Source of the DNA: Nocardia brasiliensis ATCC 700358
Lineage (GTDB): Bacteria > Actinomycetota > Actinomycetes > Mycobacteriales > Mycobacteriaceae
Reading direction: 5' to 3'
Assembly: GCF_000250675.2 (NCBI RefSeq)
Contig: NC_018681.1
Location: 1,798,001-1,862,000 of the forward strand
Length of the DNA: 64,000 nt
Shown here: positions 8,352 through 16,563 of the stretch, piece by piece
Layout of the letters: every line of letters begins with the position of its first letter
Numbering within the stretch: position 1 is the stretch's first letter
Position numbers and translations under genes: made by a program
The notes under the pieces: model-generated
What the model saw: the letters and a program-made list of their open reading frames with translations, nothing else
The model's database searches: none
What the model was told of the DNA's origin: nothing

Positions 8352-9532
8352 CGTCGTCAGCGCAAATCCGAGCCGTGCCCGTCGCGGCGCAGCAACCACC
8401 GTGGGACGCGCATCCGGATATCGGGCCGGTCCGTCAGACGTTGACCGTGCTGCCGGAGTTGGTGCGGCCGTGGGAGATCCGGTCGCTGCTCGCCGCGCTG
8501 GCGCGCGTCGAACGCGGTGCCGCGCTGCTGCTGCACGTGGGTGAGTGCGCCGAATTGTTCAGCATGGCCAGCCCTACCCACATCGATCGCAGGCTGCTGC
8601 TGTACCGGCGGCTGGCCGATCGGCTCGCCGAGCGCAGCGGCCGCGAGGTGGTCCTGCTGGCGCGGATGGCCGGACAGCACGCGAAACCGCGCAGCCAGCC
8701 CTACGAAACGCTGCCCGACGGCAGCCGAGTGCTGACCTACCGCGGCGACGCCGTGAACGGTGTCGCCTGCTCCGCGGGCGAGCGCGCCCCGGAACCGGCC
8801 CGGCTGTTGGAGAGCTACGGTCGTTCGCATCGCACCCTGGACTATCTGCGCAGGCATCACTACCTGGGCCGCCCGCTGTTCGTCTCGCACGAGGCGCTGC
8901 TGCGCGACTACGAGGAGCCGCTGACCCGCGACCACGGCGTGCGATACGCGGCGAGCGCGCACCTGGTGTGGATCGGGGACCGGACCCGCGGGGCCGTGGA
9001 CTGGCATATCAACTGGGCCGCGTCGATCGCCAATCCCGTGGCGGTGAAGCTCGGTCCGACGACCGAGGCGCACGAGCTGACCGAGATAGTCCGCACCCTG
9101 AACTGCCCGCCGGTGCCGGGCCGGCTCGGCCTGATCGCACGGATGGGTGTAGGCCACACCGACCGGCTGCGCGCGCTCACCGGTGCGGTGTCCACCCTCG
9201 ACGCGGCCGCGCTGTGGGTGTGTGATCCGATGCACGGCAACACCATTCGGGCGGGTGAACGCAAGACCCGGTTGCTGCGCGACATGCGCGCCGAGATCAC
9301 CGCGTTCGTCGCGATCCTTGGTGCGGCCGGTATCCACCCCGCGGGTCTACATCTCGAGGTCACCCCGGATCAGGTCCGGGAATGCGGCGCCGACCAACCG
9401 GACGCCGATCCGGGCGACGCGCCGCCGTGCGATCCGCGGCTGAACCCCGATCAGGCGACCACGATCATCGACCACTTCGCCGCGGAGCTGGCGGCTCGCG
9501 CGCTGACCACCGAGGAGGGGCGTTCATCATGA
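8348..9532 (+). CDS. Class II (plant-type) DAHP synthase
   Basis: A 394-residue 3-deoxy-D-arabino-heptulosonate 7-phosphate synthase joining PEP and erythrose 4-phosphate, the first step to chorismate. Motifs seen: AGQHAKPRS, YRGDAVNG, SAHLVWIGDRTR, NPVAVKLGPT and VCDPMHGNT. It is clearly shorter than the mycobacterial AroG (about 460 residues) and near the size of PhzC-type enzymes of secondary metabolism, suggesting loss of allosteric regions. The residues usually GGDCAE read HVGECAE. ATGA overlaps couple it to both neighbours. Its job is to raise chorismate supply for isochorismate synthase at 26.3 kb. Family assignment is firm, feedback insensitivity is inferred. Confidence 0.93.
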   Translation: MTSSAQIRAVPVAAQQPPWDAHPDIGPVRQTLTVLPELVRPWEIRSLLAALARVERGAALLLHVGECAELFSMASPTHIDRRLLLYRRLADRLAERSGREVVLLARMAGQHAKPRSQPYETLPDGSRVLTYRGDAVNGVACSAGERAPEPARLLESYGRSHRTLDYLRRHHYLGRPLFVSHEALLRDYEEPLTRDHGVRYAASAHLVWIGDRTRGAVDWHINWAASIANPVAVKLGPTTEAHELTEIVRTLNCPPVPGRLGLIARMGVGHTDRLRALTGAVSTLDAAALWVCDPMHGNTIRAGERKTRLLRDMRAEITAFVAILGAAGIHPAGLHLEVTPDQVRECGADQPDADPGDAPPCDPRLNPDQATTIIDHFAAELAARALTTEEGRSS

Positions 9533-11169
9533 CGCTCGACGGATTCACGCCCTGGCCATCGGAGTTCGCCGCGCGGTATCGCCAACTCGGCTACTGGGGC
9601 ACCGACACCCTGGCCGAGCTACCCCGGCGCTGGGCCGAGACATTCGGTGCCGCAACGGCATTGGTGCACTACGACACCGGCGTCCGGATGGATTACGCGG
9701 AACTCGATCGGCGCATCGACCGGATGGCGGCCGGGTTCCGGGCACACGGTATCGAGGCCGGGGATCGGGTCGTGGTCCAACTGCCCAACCATCCGGAGTT
9801 CGTCGTCACGGTGTTCGCCCTCATCCGGCGCGGCGCCATCCCGGTCTTCGCGCTGCTGGCGCACCGCGGCAACGAGATCCGGCATCTCTGCCGCAGCGTC
9901 GACGCCACCGGTTTCGTCACGTCGGCGCACTATCGCGGCTTCGATCATCGGGAACTCGCGGTGGACGCGCTGAAGAACTGTCAGACCCTGCGGACGGTTT
10001 TCGTCGCGGGCGAAGCGGACGACGGGGTCGAGTCCGCGGTGTCGGATCGGTTCGTCGCGCTGGCCGAGGTCGACGCGGCGCCCGCCGCCTTTCCCGCGCC
10101 GCACCCGTCGGAGGTGGCCTTCTTCCTGTTGTCCGGCGGGACGACGGCGATGCCCAAGCTGATCGGCCGCACCCACTACGACTACTGCTATCAGACCCGA
10201 GTTCTGGCGGATCTGGTGCAGTTGACCGCGGGGGACGTCTATTTGGCGGCGCTGCCGGTGGAATTCAACTTCACCTGGGGATCGCCGGGTGTGGTGGGCA
10301 CGCTGTGCCGGGGCGGCACCGTGGTGCTGGTCGACGACCCGAATCCGGACGATTGCTTCGCCGCGATCGACCGGGAGCAGGTCACCGTCACCTCGCTGGT
10401 GCCCGCGATGGCGCAGCTGTGGCTGGAGATCGCGGAGCTGCAACCACCGCGGCTCTCGACGTTGCGCCTGCTGCAGATCGGTGGCGCGCCGCTGCAACGC
10501 AGTGTCGCCGAACGTGTTTCCCCCACCCTGGGTTGTGCGCTGCAACAGGTGTTCGGCATGGCCGAGGGGTTGCTCAGCGTGACCCGGCTCGACGATCCGG
10601 TCGAGACCGTGCTCGGCACGCAGGGACGGCCGATCTCGCCCGGTGACGAGATCCGCCTGGTCGACGACGCCGATGCCGACGTGCCGCTCGGACACACCGG
10701 CGAGCTGCTCGCCCGCGGTCCGTACACGCTGCGCGGGTATTTCCAAGCGCCGGAACACAATCAGAACTCCTTCACACCGGACGGCTTCTTCCGGACCGGC
10801 GATCTGGCGCGCCTGAGCGCCGCGGGGAATCTCGTGATCGAGGGCCGCCGCAAGGACATCGTGATCCGCGGCGGCAACAAGATCTCGGCCACCGAACTGG
10901 AGGGGTACCTGCTCGCGCATCCCGCGGTCAGCCGGGTGGTCGTGGTGCCGGTGCCCGATGCCGACCTCGGTGAGGCGATCTGCGTGTGCGTGCAGCCGAT
11001 CGCCGCGCCGCCCACGCTCGCGGAGCTACGAGAGTTGTTGCAACGCAGCGGAGTAGCCGAATACAAATGGCCGGATCGGCTGGCGATCGTGACCGCGCTG
11101 CCGCTGACCGGTCTCGGCAAAGTCGACAAGGCCGCCCTGGTGCGGGCCGTGCTCGCGGTGGGGCGGTGA
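9529..11169 (+). CDS. dhbE: 2,3-dihydroxybenzoate-AMP ligase (DhbE/EntE type)
   Basis: A 546-residue stand-alone adenylation enzyme that activates an aryl acid and loads it on a carrier protein. The N-terminus MTLDGFTPWPSEFA is characteristic of DhbE. Seen: phosphate loop LLSGGTTAMPK, FRTGDLARL and the C-terminal lysine in GLGKVDKAAL. In the aryl pocket, Asn247 and Ser252 match the DhbE positions usually numbered Asn235 and Ser240; serine at the second position favours 2,3-dihydroxybenzoate, whereas salicylate enzymes usually carry Cys. The start ATG 9529 follows GAGGAGGGG and overlaps the previous stop. Its partner is the carrier protein directly downstream. Confidence 0.94.
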   Translation: MTLDGFTPWPSEFAARYRQLGYWGTDTLAELPRRWAETFGAATALVHYDTGVRMDYAELDRRIDRMAAGFRAHGIEAGDRVVVQLPNHPEFVVTVFALIRRGAIPVFALLAHRGNEIRHLCRSVDATGFVTSAHYRGFDHRELAVDALKNCQTLRTVFVAGEADDGVESAVSDRFVALAEVDAAPAAFPAPHPSEVAFFLLSGGTTAMPKLIGRTHYDYCYQTRVLADLVQLTAGDVYLAALPVEFNFTWGSPGVVGTLCRGGTVVLVDDPNPDDCFAAIDREQVTVTSLVPAMAQLWLEIAELQPPRLSTLRLLQIGGAPLQRSVAERVSPTLGCALQQVFGMAEGLLSVTRLDDPVETVLGTQGRPISPGDEIRLVDDADADVPLGHTGELLARGPYTLRGYFQAPEHNQNSFTPDGFFRTGDLARLSAAGNLVIEGRRKDIVIRGGNKISATELEGYLLAHPAVSRVVVVPVPDADLGEAICVCVQPIAAPPTLAELRELLQRSGVAEYKWPDRLAIVTALPLTGLGKVDKAALVRAVLAVGR

Positions 11170-11174
11170 GCCGG

Positions 11175-11423
11175 ATGACCACGCCGGAACCGCCCACCCT
11201 CGCCGAGGTGCGGGCGCTCGTCGCGGACATGATCGGCACGACGCCCGACGCGGTGCCGCTCGACGCCGATCTGCACGCGCTGGGCGTCACCTCGATCGGC
11301 ATGATGCGCCTGGCCAACCGGTGGCGGCGCGCCGGCATCAAGATCGCGTACGCGGATCTGGTGGCCGACCGGCGGCTGATCGCCTGGCGGCGATATCTGG
11401 CGCCGGAACAGGAATCTCGATGA
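11175..11423 (+). CDS. Free-standing aryl carrier protein
   Basis: An 82-residue helical carrier domain. The phosphopantetheine serine is Ser40 in LGVTSIGMM; the usual Asp before it (DS) is replaced by Thr, which is atypical for aryl carriers (GLDS in EntB and DhbB). In those systems the carrier is fused to isochorismatase; here the isochorismatase at 25.6 kb lacks it, so this separate protein takes the role. ATG 11175 has GGTGAG upstream; a GTG at 11166 overlapping the previous stop is an alternative. It overlaps the next gene by ATGA. Role as acceptor of DHB from the ligase is inferred from adjacency. Confidence 0.85.
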   Translation: MTTPEPPTLAEVRALVADMIGTTPDAVPLDADLHALGVTSIGMMRLANRWRRAGIKIAYADLVADRRLIAWRRYLAPEQESR

Positions 11424-13618
11424 GCGGCACGGTATTCGAGGCCACGGGTCTGTCCGCGGGCGTGGACATTCTCATCGATCGCTGGGGTATCCCGCACATC
11501 TACGCGGCCACCGTCGACGACCTGTTCTTCGCCCAGGGGTTCAACGCCGCGCGGGACCGCCTGTTCCAGATCGACCTCTGGCGGCGAAAAGCCCTGGGCC
11601 AGTTGGCCGACGTGTTCGGCCCGGACTATGTGGACGAGGATCGCGCGGCCCGTCTGCTGCTCTTTCGCGGTGACATGGACGACGAGTGGCGGGCGTACGA
11701 TCCGCGTACCAGGGGCACGGTCGAACGATTCGTCGCGGGCATCAACGCCTACCTCGACTGGCTCGACGCGCACCCCGACCAGTTGCCGCCCGAATTCGGC
11801 CTGGCCGACTACCGGCCCGCGCGGTGGTCCGCCGCCGACGTGGTGCGACCACGCGGGCACGCGCCCGCCTACGGACTGCTCACCCAGCACCGCCGGGCAC
11901 TGGTCGTCGCGGCCGCGGGCGTCGACGCCGATCTCATCCGCCAGCCGCTCGCGCGCGGCCACCGGCCCGTGGTCACCGCCGAGACCGTCCTCGATGTCCC
12001 GGAGCCGGTGCTGCGCGACTACCTGCTGGCCACCGGCCGGCCCGGGCCGTTGCCGGGGACCGCGTCGGGCAGCAACTGCTGGGCGGTGGCGGCGCACCGG
12101 ACCGGCACGGGACGCCCGGTGCTGGCCGCCGATCCGCATCGGGGCTACACCACCCCCGCCCTGCGCTACCTGACGCACCTGTCCGCGCCGGGCCTCGACG
12201 TGATCGGCGCGGGTGAACCCCAGATGCCGGGAATCACGCTCGGGCACAACGGAACCGCGGCATTCGGGTTCACGGTCTGCCCGATGGTCTCGGAGGAGCT
12301 GCTGGTCTGCGCGCTCGATCGGGAGCCGATCAGCACGGTGTTCGAGACCATCGAGGTCCGCGACGAGCCGTCGCGCCGGGTTCCGCTGCGGTTCACCGCG
12401 CACGGGCCGGTGCTGGACATCGATCCGCGGCGGGGCCGCTGCTACGTGCTGCGCACCACCTGGACGCAACCGGGCACCGCGCCGTACTTCGGCAGTCTGG
12501 CCTACCTCACGGCCACCAGCTGGACCGAATTCGACAAGGCGCTCGAGTCGTGGCGGCTGCCCGGCGAGACCCATGTCTACGCCGACGTGGGCGGAACCAT
12601 CGCGCGGCGCACCGCGGGGCTGATCCCACGGCGCGACGCGGGCACCGGCCTGCTGCCCCGGCTCGCGCCCGCGGTCCCGGAGGCCGAAGGCTGGTTCGCC
12701 CCGGCGGATTTCGCGACGGCCGTGGATCCACCGGAGGGCTTCGTGGCGACCGCGAACCAGTGCAACGTGCCCGAGGAACTGCCGCTGCCCACCTACGAGT
12801 GGCCCAGCGATGCGCGGTATCGACGGATCGTCGAGGTGCTGTCGGCGCCCGGCGACCATGCCCTGGACGACAGTGCGCGCCTGCAAACCGATCTGCTGTC
12901 GGTCACCGCCCGCGCGGTCGTCGCGTTGTTGCGCGAGTCGAATTTCCCTGCCCCCGACCGCGTCCTCGACGCCGCGCTGCGGCTGCTACGCGCGTGGGAC
13001 GCCGTCGAATCGGCCGACTCGGCCGCCGCCGCGCTCTTCGAGGTGTGGTGGAGCAGCAAGCTCGGCCCGGCGTTCGTCGCCGCGCGTGTGCCCGCCGCAG
13101 CGGTCCCGGTGATTGCGCGTCCGCACGCCCGGGCGGTGCTGGACTGGCTGCTCGATCCGCCCGATGCCGCCGAGCGGGACCACCTTGTGGCTGTCACGCT
13201 GCGCGCGGCCTGGAACGAGGTCGTGGACCTGCTGGGCGCCGATCCCGCCGGATGGGCATGGGGTCTGCTCCATCGAAGCCCGCAGCCGCACCTGTTCGAA
13301 CATCTGGACTGTGCGCTCGGCGTCGCGCCGGTGCCGGTCGGCGGCTCCGATTCGACCGTGGCGGCGGCCGCCTACGTACCGCCGGATTTCAGCACGGAGA
13401 TCGGTGCGTCGATCCGGCTGCTCATCGATGTGGGCGCATGGGACAACTCCCGGTGCGTCAACACGCCGGGCCAAGCGGGCGATCCGGGCAGCCCGCACTA
13501 TCGGGATCTGCACAATGCTTGGCGTACCGGCGATTACGTGCCGCTGCTGTATACCCGTGCGGCCGTGGAGCGCGCGATCGAACACCGTATCCGGCTGGAG
13601 CCGAGGGACCGGCCATGA
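11420..13618 (+). CDS. Penicillin acylase family Ntn-hydrolase without signal peptide
   Basis: A 732-residue homologue of penicillin G acylase and PvdQ. The alpha part begins with DRWGIPHIYA and AQGFNAARDRLFQ; the new N-terminus of the beta chain would be Ser218 in GSNCWAV, the self-cleaving catalytic serine. ADPHRGYTTPA and LGHNGTAAFG are also family segments. Canonical members are exported, but no signal peptide is visible here, so the enzyme probably works in the cytosol. In pyoverdine maturation PvdQ removes a fatty acyl group; a comparable deacylation, or reverse acyl transfer from the aryl carrier encoded just upstream, is possible. Start ATG 11420 overlaps the carrier stop. Family is firm, reaction is inferred. 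Confidence 0.88.
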   Translation: MSGTVFEATGLSAGVDILIDRWGIPHIYAATVDDLFFAQGFNAARDRLFQIDLWRRKALGQLADVFGPDYVDEDRAARLLLFRGDMDDEWRAYDPRTRGTVERFVAGINAYLDWLDAHPDQLPPEFGLADYRPARWSAADVVRPRGHAPAYGLLTQHRRALVVAAAGVDADLIRQPLARGHRPVVTAETVLDVPEPVLRDYLLATGRPGPLPGTASGSNCWAVAAHRTGTGRPVLAADPHRGYTTPALRYLTHLSAPGLDVIGAGEPQMPGITLGHNGTAAFGFTVCPMVSEELLVCALDREPISTVFETIEVRDEPSRRVPLRFTAHGPVLDIDPRRGRCYVLRTTWTQPGTAPYFGSLAYLTATSWTEFDKALESWRLPGETHVYADVGGTIARRTAGLIPRRDAGTGLLPRLAPAVPEAEGWFAPADFATAVDPPEGFVATANQCNVPEELPLPTYEWPSDARYRRIVEVLSAPGDHALDDSARLQTDLLSVTARAVVALLRESNFPAPDRVLDAALRLLRAWDAVESADSAAAALFEVWWSSKLGPAFVAARVPAAAVPVIARPHARAVLDWLLDPPDAAERDHLVAVTLRAAWNEVVDLLGADPAGWAWGLLHRSPQPHLFEHLDCALGVAPVPVGGSDSTVAAAAYVPPDFSTEIGASIRLLIDVGAWDNSRCVNTPGQAGDPGSPHYRDLHNAWRTGDYVPLLYTRAAVERAIEHRIRLEPRDRP

Positions 13619-14898
13619 GCCACCACTTCGCCCTCGCGGACATGGCCGCGCTGTGGACCGAGCAGGCTCGCTACGACACCTGGACCCGGGTCGAGATCCT
13701 GGTCGCCGAGGCGCAATCGGCGATCGGGCGCGTCCCGGCGGACGCCGTCGCGGACATCCGCCGCGCACCGGCCCCGGCGGCGGCCCGGGTGCGCGAACTG
13801 ATCGCCGAACGAGATCATGAGGTGCTGTCCTATCTCGCCGCGTTCTGCGACCCGATCCCGGCCGATTCGGCGCGCTGGGTGCACCTCGGGATGACCAGCT
13901 ATGACCTGGTCGATACCGCACTGGGCCATACGCTCGCCCAGGCGACCGACCTGATCCTCGATCAGGCGCGCCGGTTGCGTCGCGTCCTCGCCGATCTCGC
14001 TGGTGCGCAGTGGGAGACGCCCTGTGTCGGCCGTACCCATGGCGTCCACGCCGAGCCGACGACCTTCGGGCACAAGCTGGCCGGATTCGTCTTCGCCGTG
14101 GATCGTGCGATCCGGCGCCTGGTCGCGGCACGCGAGGCGGTGGCGGTCGGCACCATCTCCGGTGCGGTCGGTACGTACTCGTTGATCGATCCGGCCGTGG
14201 AACGAATTGTCTGCGAACGGCTTTCGCTGGGCGTGGAACCGGCGCCCAGCCAGGTCGTGGCCCGGGACCGGCACGCCGAGCTCGTCCAGGCGGTGGCTCT
14301 GCTCGGGGCGTGCGTCGAGCAACTGGCGCTCGAGTTGCGGCTGTTGCAGCGCACCGAGGTTCGCGAGGTCGAAGAGCGCCGGACCAGTGCCTACCAGGGG
14401 TCGAGCGCGATGCCGCACAAGCGCAATCCCACCGGCAGCGAGCGCCTGTGCGGGCTGGCCCGGGTTCTGCGCGGCCAGGTCGCGCCGTTCCTGGAGAACG
14501 TCGCCCTGTGGCACGAACGGGATCTGGCGCACGCCGCCGTCGAACGGGTCCTGCTGCCCGAGATTCTCACCATCGGTCACTACCAGGCGGCGCTGGCCGC
14601 CGATCTGGTCGAAACCCTCGAGGTGCGCCCGGATCGGATGCGCACGGCGCTGGCGGCGACCCGCGGGCTGATCTACAGCTCGCCGGTGCTGGCCGCCCTG
14701 CTGCGCGACGGAATGGACCGCGAAAAGGCCTACCGCACCGTACAAGCCGCGGCCGACCGAGTGGCACGGGGGGAACTGGACTTCGGCACCGCGCTGGCCG
14801 AGGCCGGTGTCGCCGCCGAAGTGCTGGAGCCCGAACGGTTTCCACTCCATCACGAGGTCGTCCTGCGTCGACTGCGCGCCCTCGACCTCACCACCTGA
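13615..14898 (+). CDS. Adenylosuccinate lyase (PurB)-like lyase
   Basis: A 427-residue member of the fumarase/aspartase superfamily, very close in layout to PurB. Seen: WVHLGMTSYDLVDTALG, GRTHGVHAEPTTFGHKLA with the catalytic histidine, SGAVGTYS, RDRHAELVQ, and the signature SSAMPHKRNP at residues ~263-272 with the flexible-loop serine. All catalytic positions I can recognise are kept. It lies inside the coupled operon (ATGA with the acylase), so it is unlikely to be the housekeeping purine gene. Such homologues in other clusters release fumarate from a succinylated nitrogen (for example CreD acting on nitrosuccinate). No obvious aspartate ligase partner is in the cluster. Substrate unknown. 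Confidence 0.88.
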   Translation: MSHHFALADMAALWTEQARYDTWTRVEILVAEAQSAIGRVPADAVADIRRAPAPAAARVRELIAERDHEVLSYLAAFCDPIPADSARWVHLGMTSYDLVDTALGHTLAQATDLILDQARRLRRVLADLAGAQWETPCVGRTHGVHAEPTTFGHKLAGFVFAVDRAIRRLVAAREAVAVGTISGAVGTYSLIDPAVERIVCERLSLGVEPAPSQVVARDRHAELVQAVALLGACVEQLALELRLLQRTEVREVEERRTSAYQGSSAMPHKRNPTGSERLCGLARVLRGQVAPFLENVALWHERDLAHAAVERVLLPEILTIGHYQAALAADLVETLEVRPDRMRTALAATRGLIYSSPVLAALLRDGMDREKAYRTVQAAADRVARGELDFGTALAEAGVAAEVLEPERFPLHHEVVLRRLRALDLTT

Positions 14899-14923
14899 AC
14901 CACGGAAGAAGGTACCGGACCGA

Positions 14924-15556
14924 ATGACGATCACACTGCCCGCCGTCGCCTGGCAGACCCCCGCGACCTTGACCGGCGACCTCGTACAACTGGAGCCGAT
15001 CGGCCTAACGCACGCCGCGGACCTGCTCGCGATCGCCGAAGACGAGGTGTTCGAGCATCTTTCGATCACCCGGCCGCGGGACCGCGACGCCGCCGACCGG
15101 ATGGTGCGGACGATCCTGGACAGCTGCGCCGCGGGCAACCGGGTGTGCTGGGTTCAGCGCGATATCCGGGACAGGCGTGCCGCGCCGGTGGCGGGGACGA
15201 CCTCCTATTACGAGATCAGCCCGGTGAATCGCAGTGTGGCAATCGGATTCACCTGGCTGGGGCGCGCGTGGTGGGGGACCGGCATCAACGTCGAATCGAA
15301 GCTGCTCCTGCTGCGGCGGGCCTTCGACGATCTCGGCGCCGTTCGCGTCGTCTGGCACACCGATATTCGCAATGTGCGGGCCCAACGGGCGATCGAAGGA
15401 CTCGGCGCGCAGCGCGAAGGCGTGCTGCGCAAACACAAGCGCCGCCCCGACGGCAGCTGGCGCGACACCGTCCAATACGCGGTGACCGACGACGAATGGC
15501 CGGCCGTCCGGCAGCGGCTCACCCGACGGCTGGGCGACGCCGCGCAGGACCACTGA
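14924..15556 (+). CDS. GNAT family N-acetyltransferase (RimJ/RimL type)
   Basis: A 210-residue acetyltransferase-fold protein. Typical features are present: an early LVQLEPIGLTHAADLLAIAED region, the beta-strand SVAIGFTWLGRAWWGTGIN and the acceptor-side helix RNVRAQRAIEGLGAQREGVLRKH. It follows the PurB-like gene by 25 bases, with GGAAGAAGG upstream. It would transfer an acetyl or other acyl group from CoA to an amine, perhaps for tailoring or self-protection. Many enzymes of this subgroup are small-molecule acylases, so its target cannot be stated. Confidence 0.88.
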   Translation: MTITLPAVAWQTPATLTGDLVQLEPIGLTHAADLLAIAEDEVFEHLSITRPRDRDAADRMVRTILDSCAAGNRVCWVQRDIRDRRAAPVAGTTSYYEISPVNRSVAIGFTWLGRAWWGTGINVESKLLLLRRAFDDLGAVRVVWHTDIRNVRAQRAIEGLGAQREGVLRKHKRRPDGSWRDTVQYAVTDDEWPAVRQRLTRRLGDAAQDH

Positions 15557-15579
15557 GCGTCTACAGGAAGGTCAGGAGG

Positions 15580-16563
15580 ATGCGCGAACATCCGATCGGT
15601 ATCGGCTTCGCCCATGCGAAGGTCGTTCTCTTCGGTGAGCACGCCGTGTTGTACGGCGTTGCGGCGGCCGCGATTCCGGTCAAGCAGCTCACCATGCAGG
15701 TGACGGCCTCGCTGTCGGCGGCCGACGACGAATGCTGGGTCACCTTCGCCGGGCCCGGCGCCTTGCCCGCGGTCGATCCGCGCCGCCGGGCGGACGCGCC
15801 GATGCGGGTGCTCGTGTCGAATACGCTCGCGGCGCTCGGCAGCCGGCACCGGGGCGTGAATCTCGTGGTGGACTGCGGCATTCCGCAGGCGCGCGGGCTC
15901 GGCTCCAGTGCGGCGGGCGCGCGGGCGGTCGTGCTGGCACTGGCGGATCTGCTCGATCGCCACATCGAGCCGCAGGTCTGCCACTATCTGATCCAATCGT
16001 CCGAGCAAGCGGTGCACGGGAAATCGAGCGGGGTCGACGCGGCCGCCGTCGCGGCGTCGCGGCCGATCCTGTTCCGCGACGGGGTCGCGACCGACCTCGC
16101 GTGGGGTGTCGACGCGCTCGTCGTGATCGCCGACAGCGGCGTCGCGGCCAGTACCCAGGACGCGGTCGGGCAACTACGCCGCCGGTTCGAGCAGCACCCC
16201 GGCCGGCAAGCGGAGTTCGTGGACCGGGCACTGCGGATCGTGCGCACGGCCACGGACGGGCTGGCGCGTGGCGATCTCGACGCGGTGGGCCGGGCCTTCA
16301 CCCGGAACCATGAGCTGTTGCGCGACGTCGAGCTGAGCAGCGCGGCGTTGGACGCTCTGGTCGACAGCGCGGTGGCCGCGGGCAGCCCGGGCGCCAAACT
16401 CACCGGCGGCGGCCTGGGCGGATGTGTGCTCGCGCTGGCGCGAGATCTGCCGCAGGCGAGCGAGATCGCCATGGCGTTCCGGCGCGCCGGCGCCACGTCG
16501 ACGTGGACGGTAGCGCCCGGCCGAGTGCTCAGCCTGCCCGAATTCGACGGGAGCCGACCGTGA
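15580..16563 (+). CDS. Mevalonate kinase
   Basis: A 327-residue GHMP kinase that phosphorylates mevalonate. FAHAKVVLFGEHAVLYG at the N-terminus is the mevalonate-kinase start; the ATP motif GLGSSAAG lies at residues ~106-113; the C-terminal motif is KLTGGGLGGCVLAL. It opens a six-gene mevalonate series whose order (kinase, decarboxylase, phosphomevalonate kinase, type 2 isomerase, reductase, synthase) matches that known from Streptomyces sp. CL190. ATG 15580 follows AGGAAGG by eight bases, with a second AGGAGG abutting the codon. Its stop overlaps the next GTG. Confidence 0.95.
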   Translation: MREHPIGIGFAHAKVVLFGEHAVLYGVAAAAIPVKQLTMQVTASLSAADDECWVTFAGPGALPAVDPRRRADAPMRVLVSNTLAALGSRHRGVNLVVDCGIPQARGLGSSAAGARAVVLALADLLDRHIEPQVCHYLIQSSEQAVHGKSSGVDAAAVAASRPILFRDGVATDLAWGVDALVVIADSGVAASTQDAVGQLRRRFEQHPGRQAEFVDRALRIVRTATDGLARGDLDAVGRAFTRNHELLRDVELSSAALDALVDSAVAAGSPGAKLTGGGLGGCVLALARDLPQASEIAMAFRRAGATSTWTVAPGRVLSLPEFDGSRP

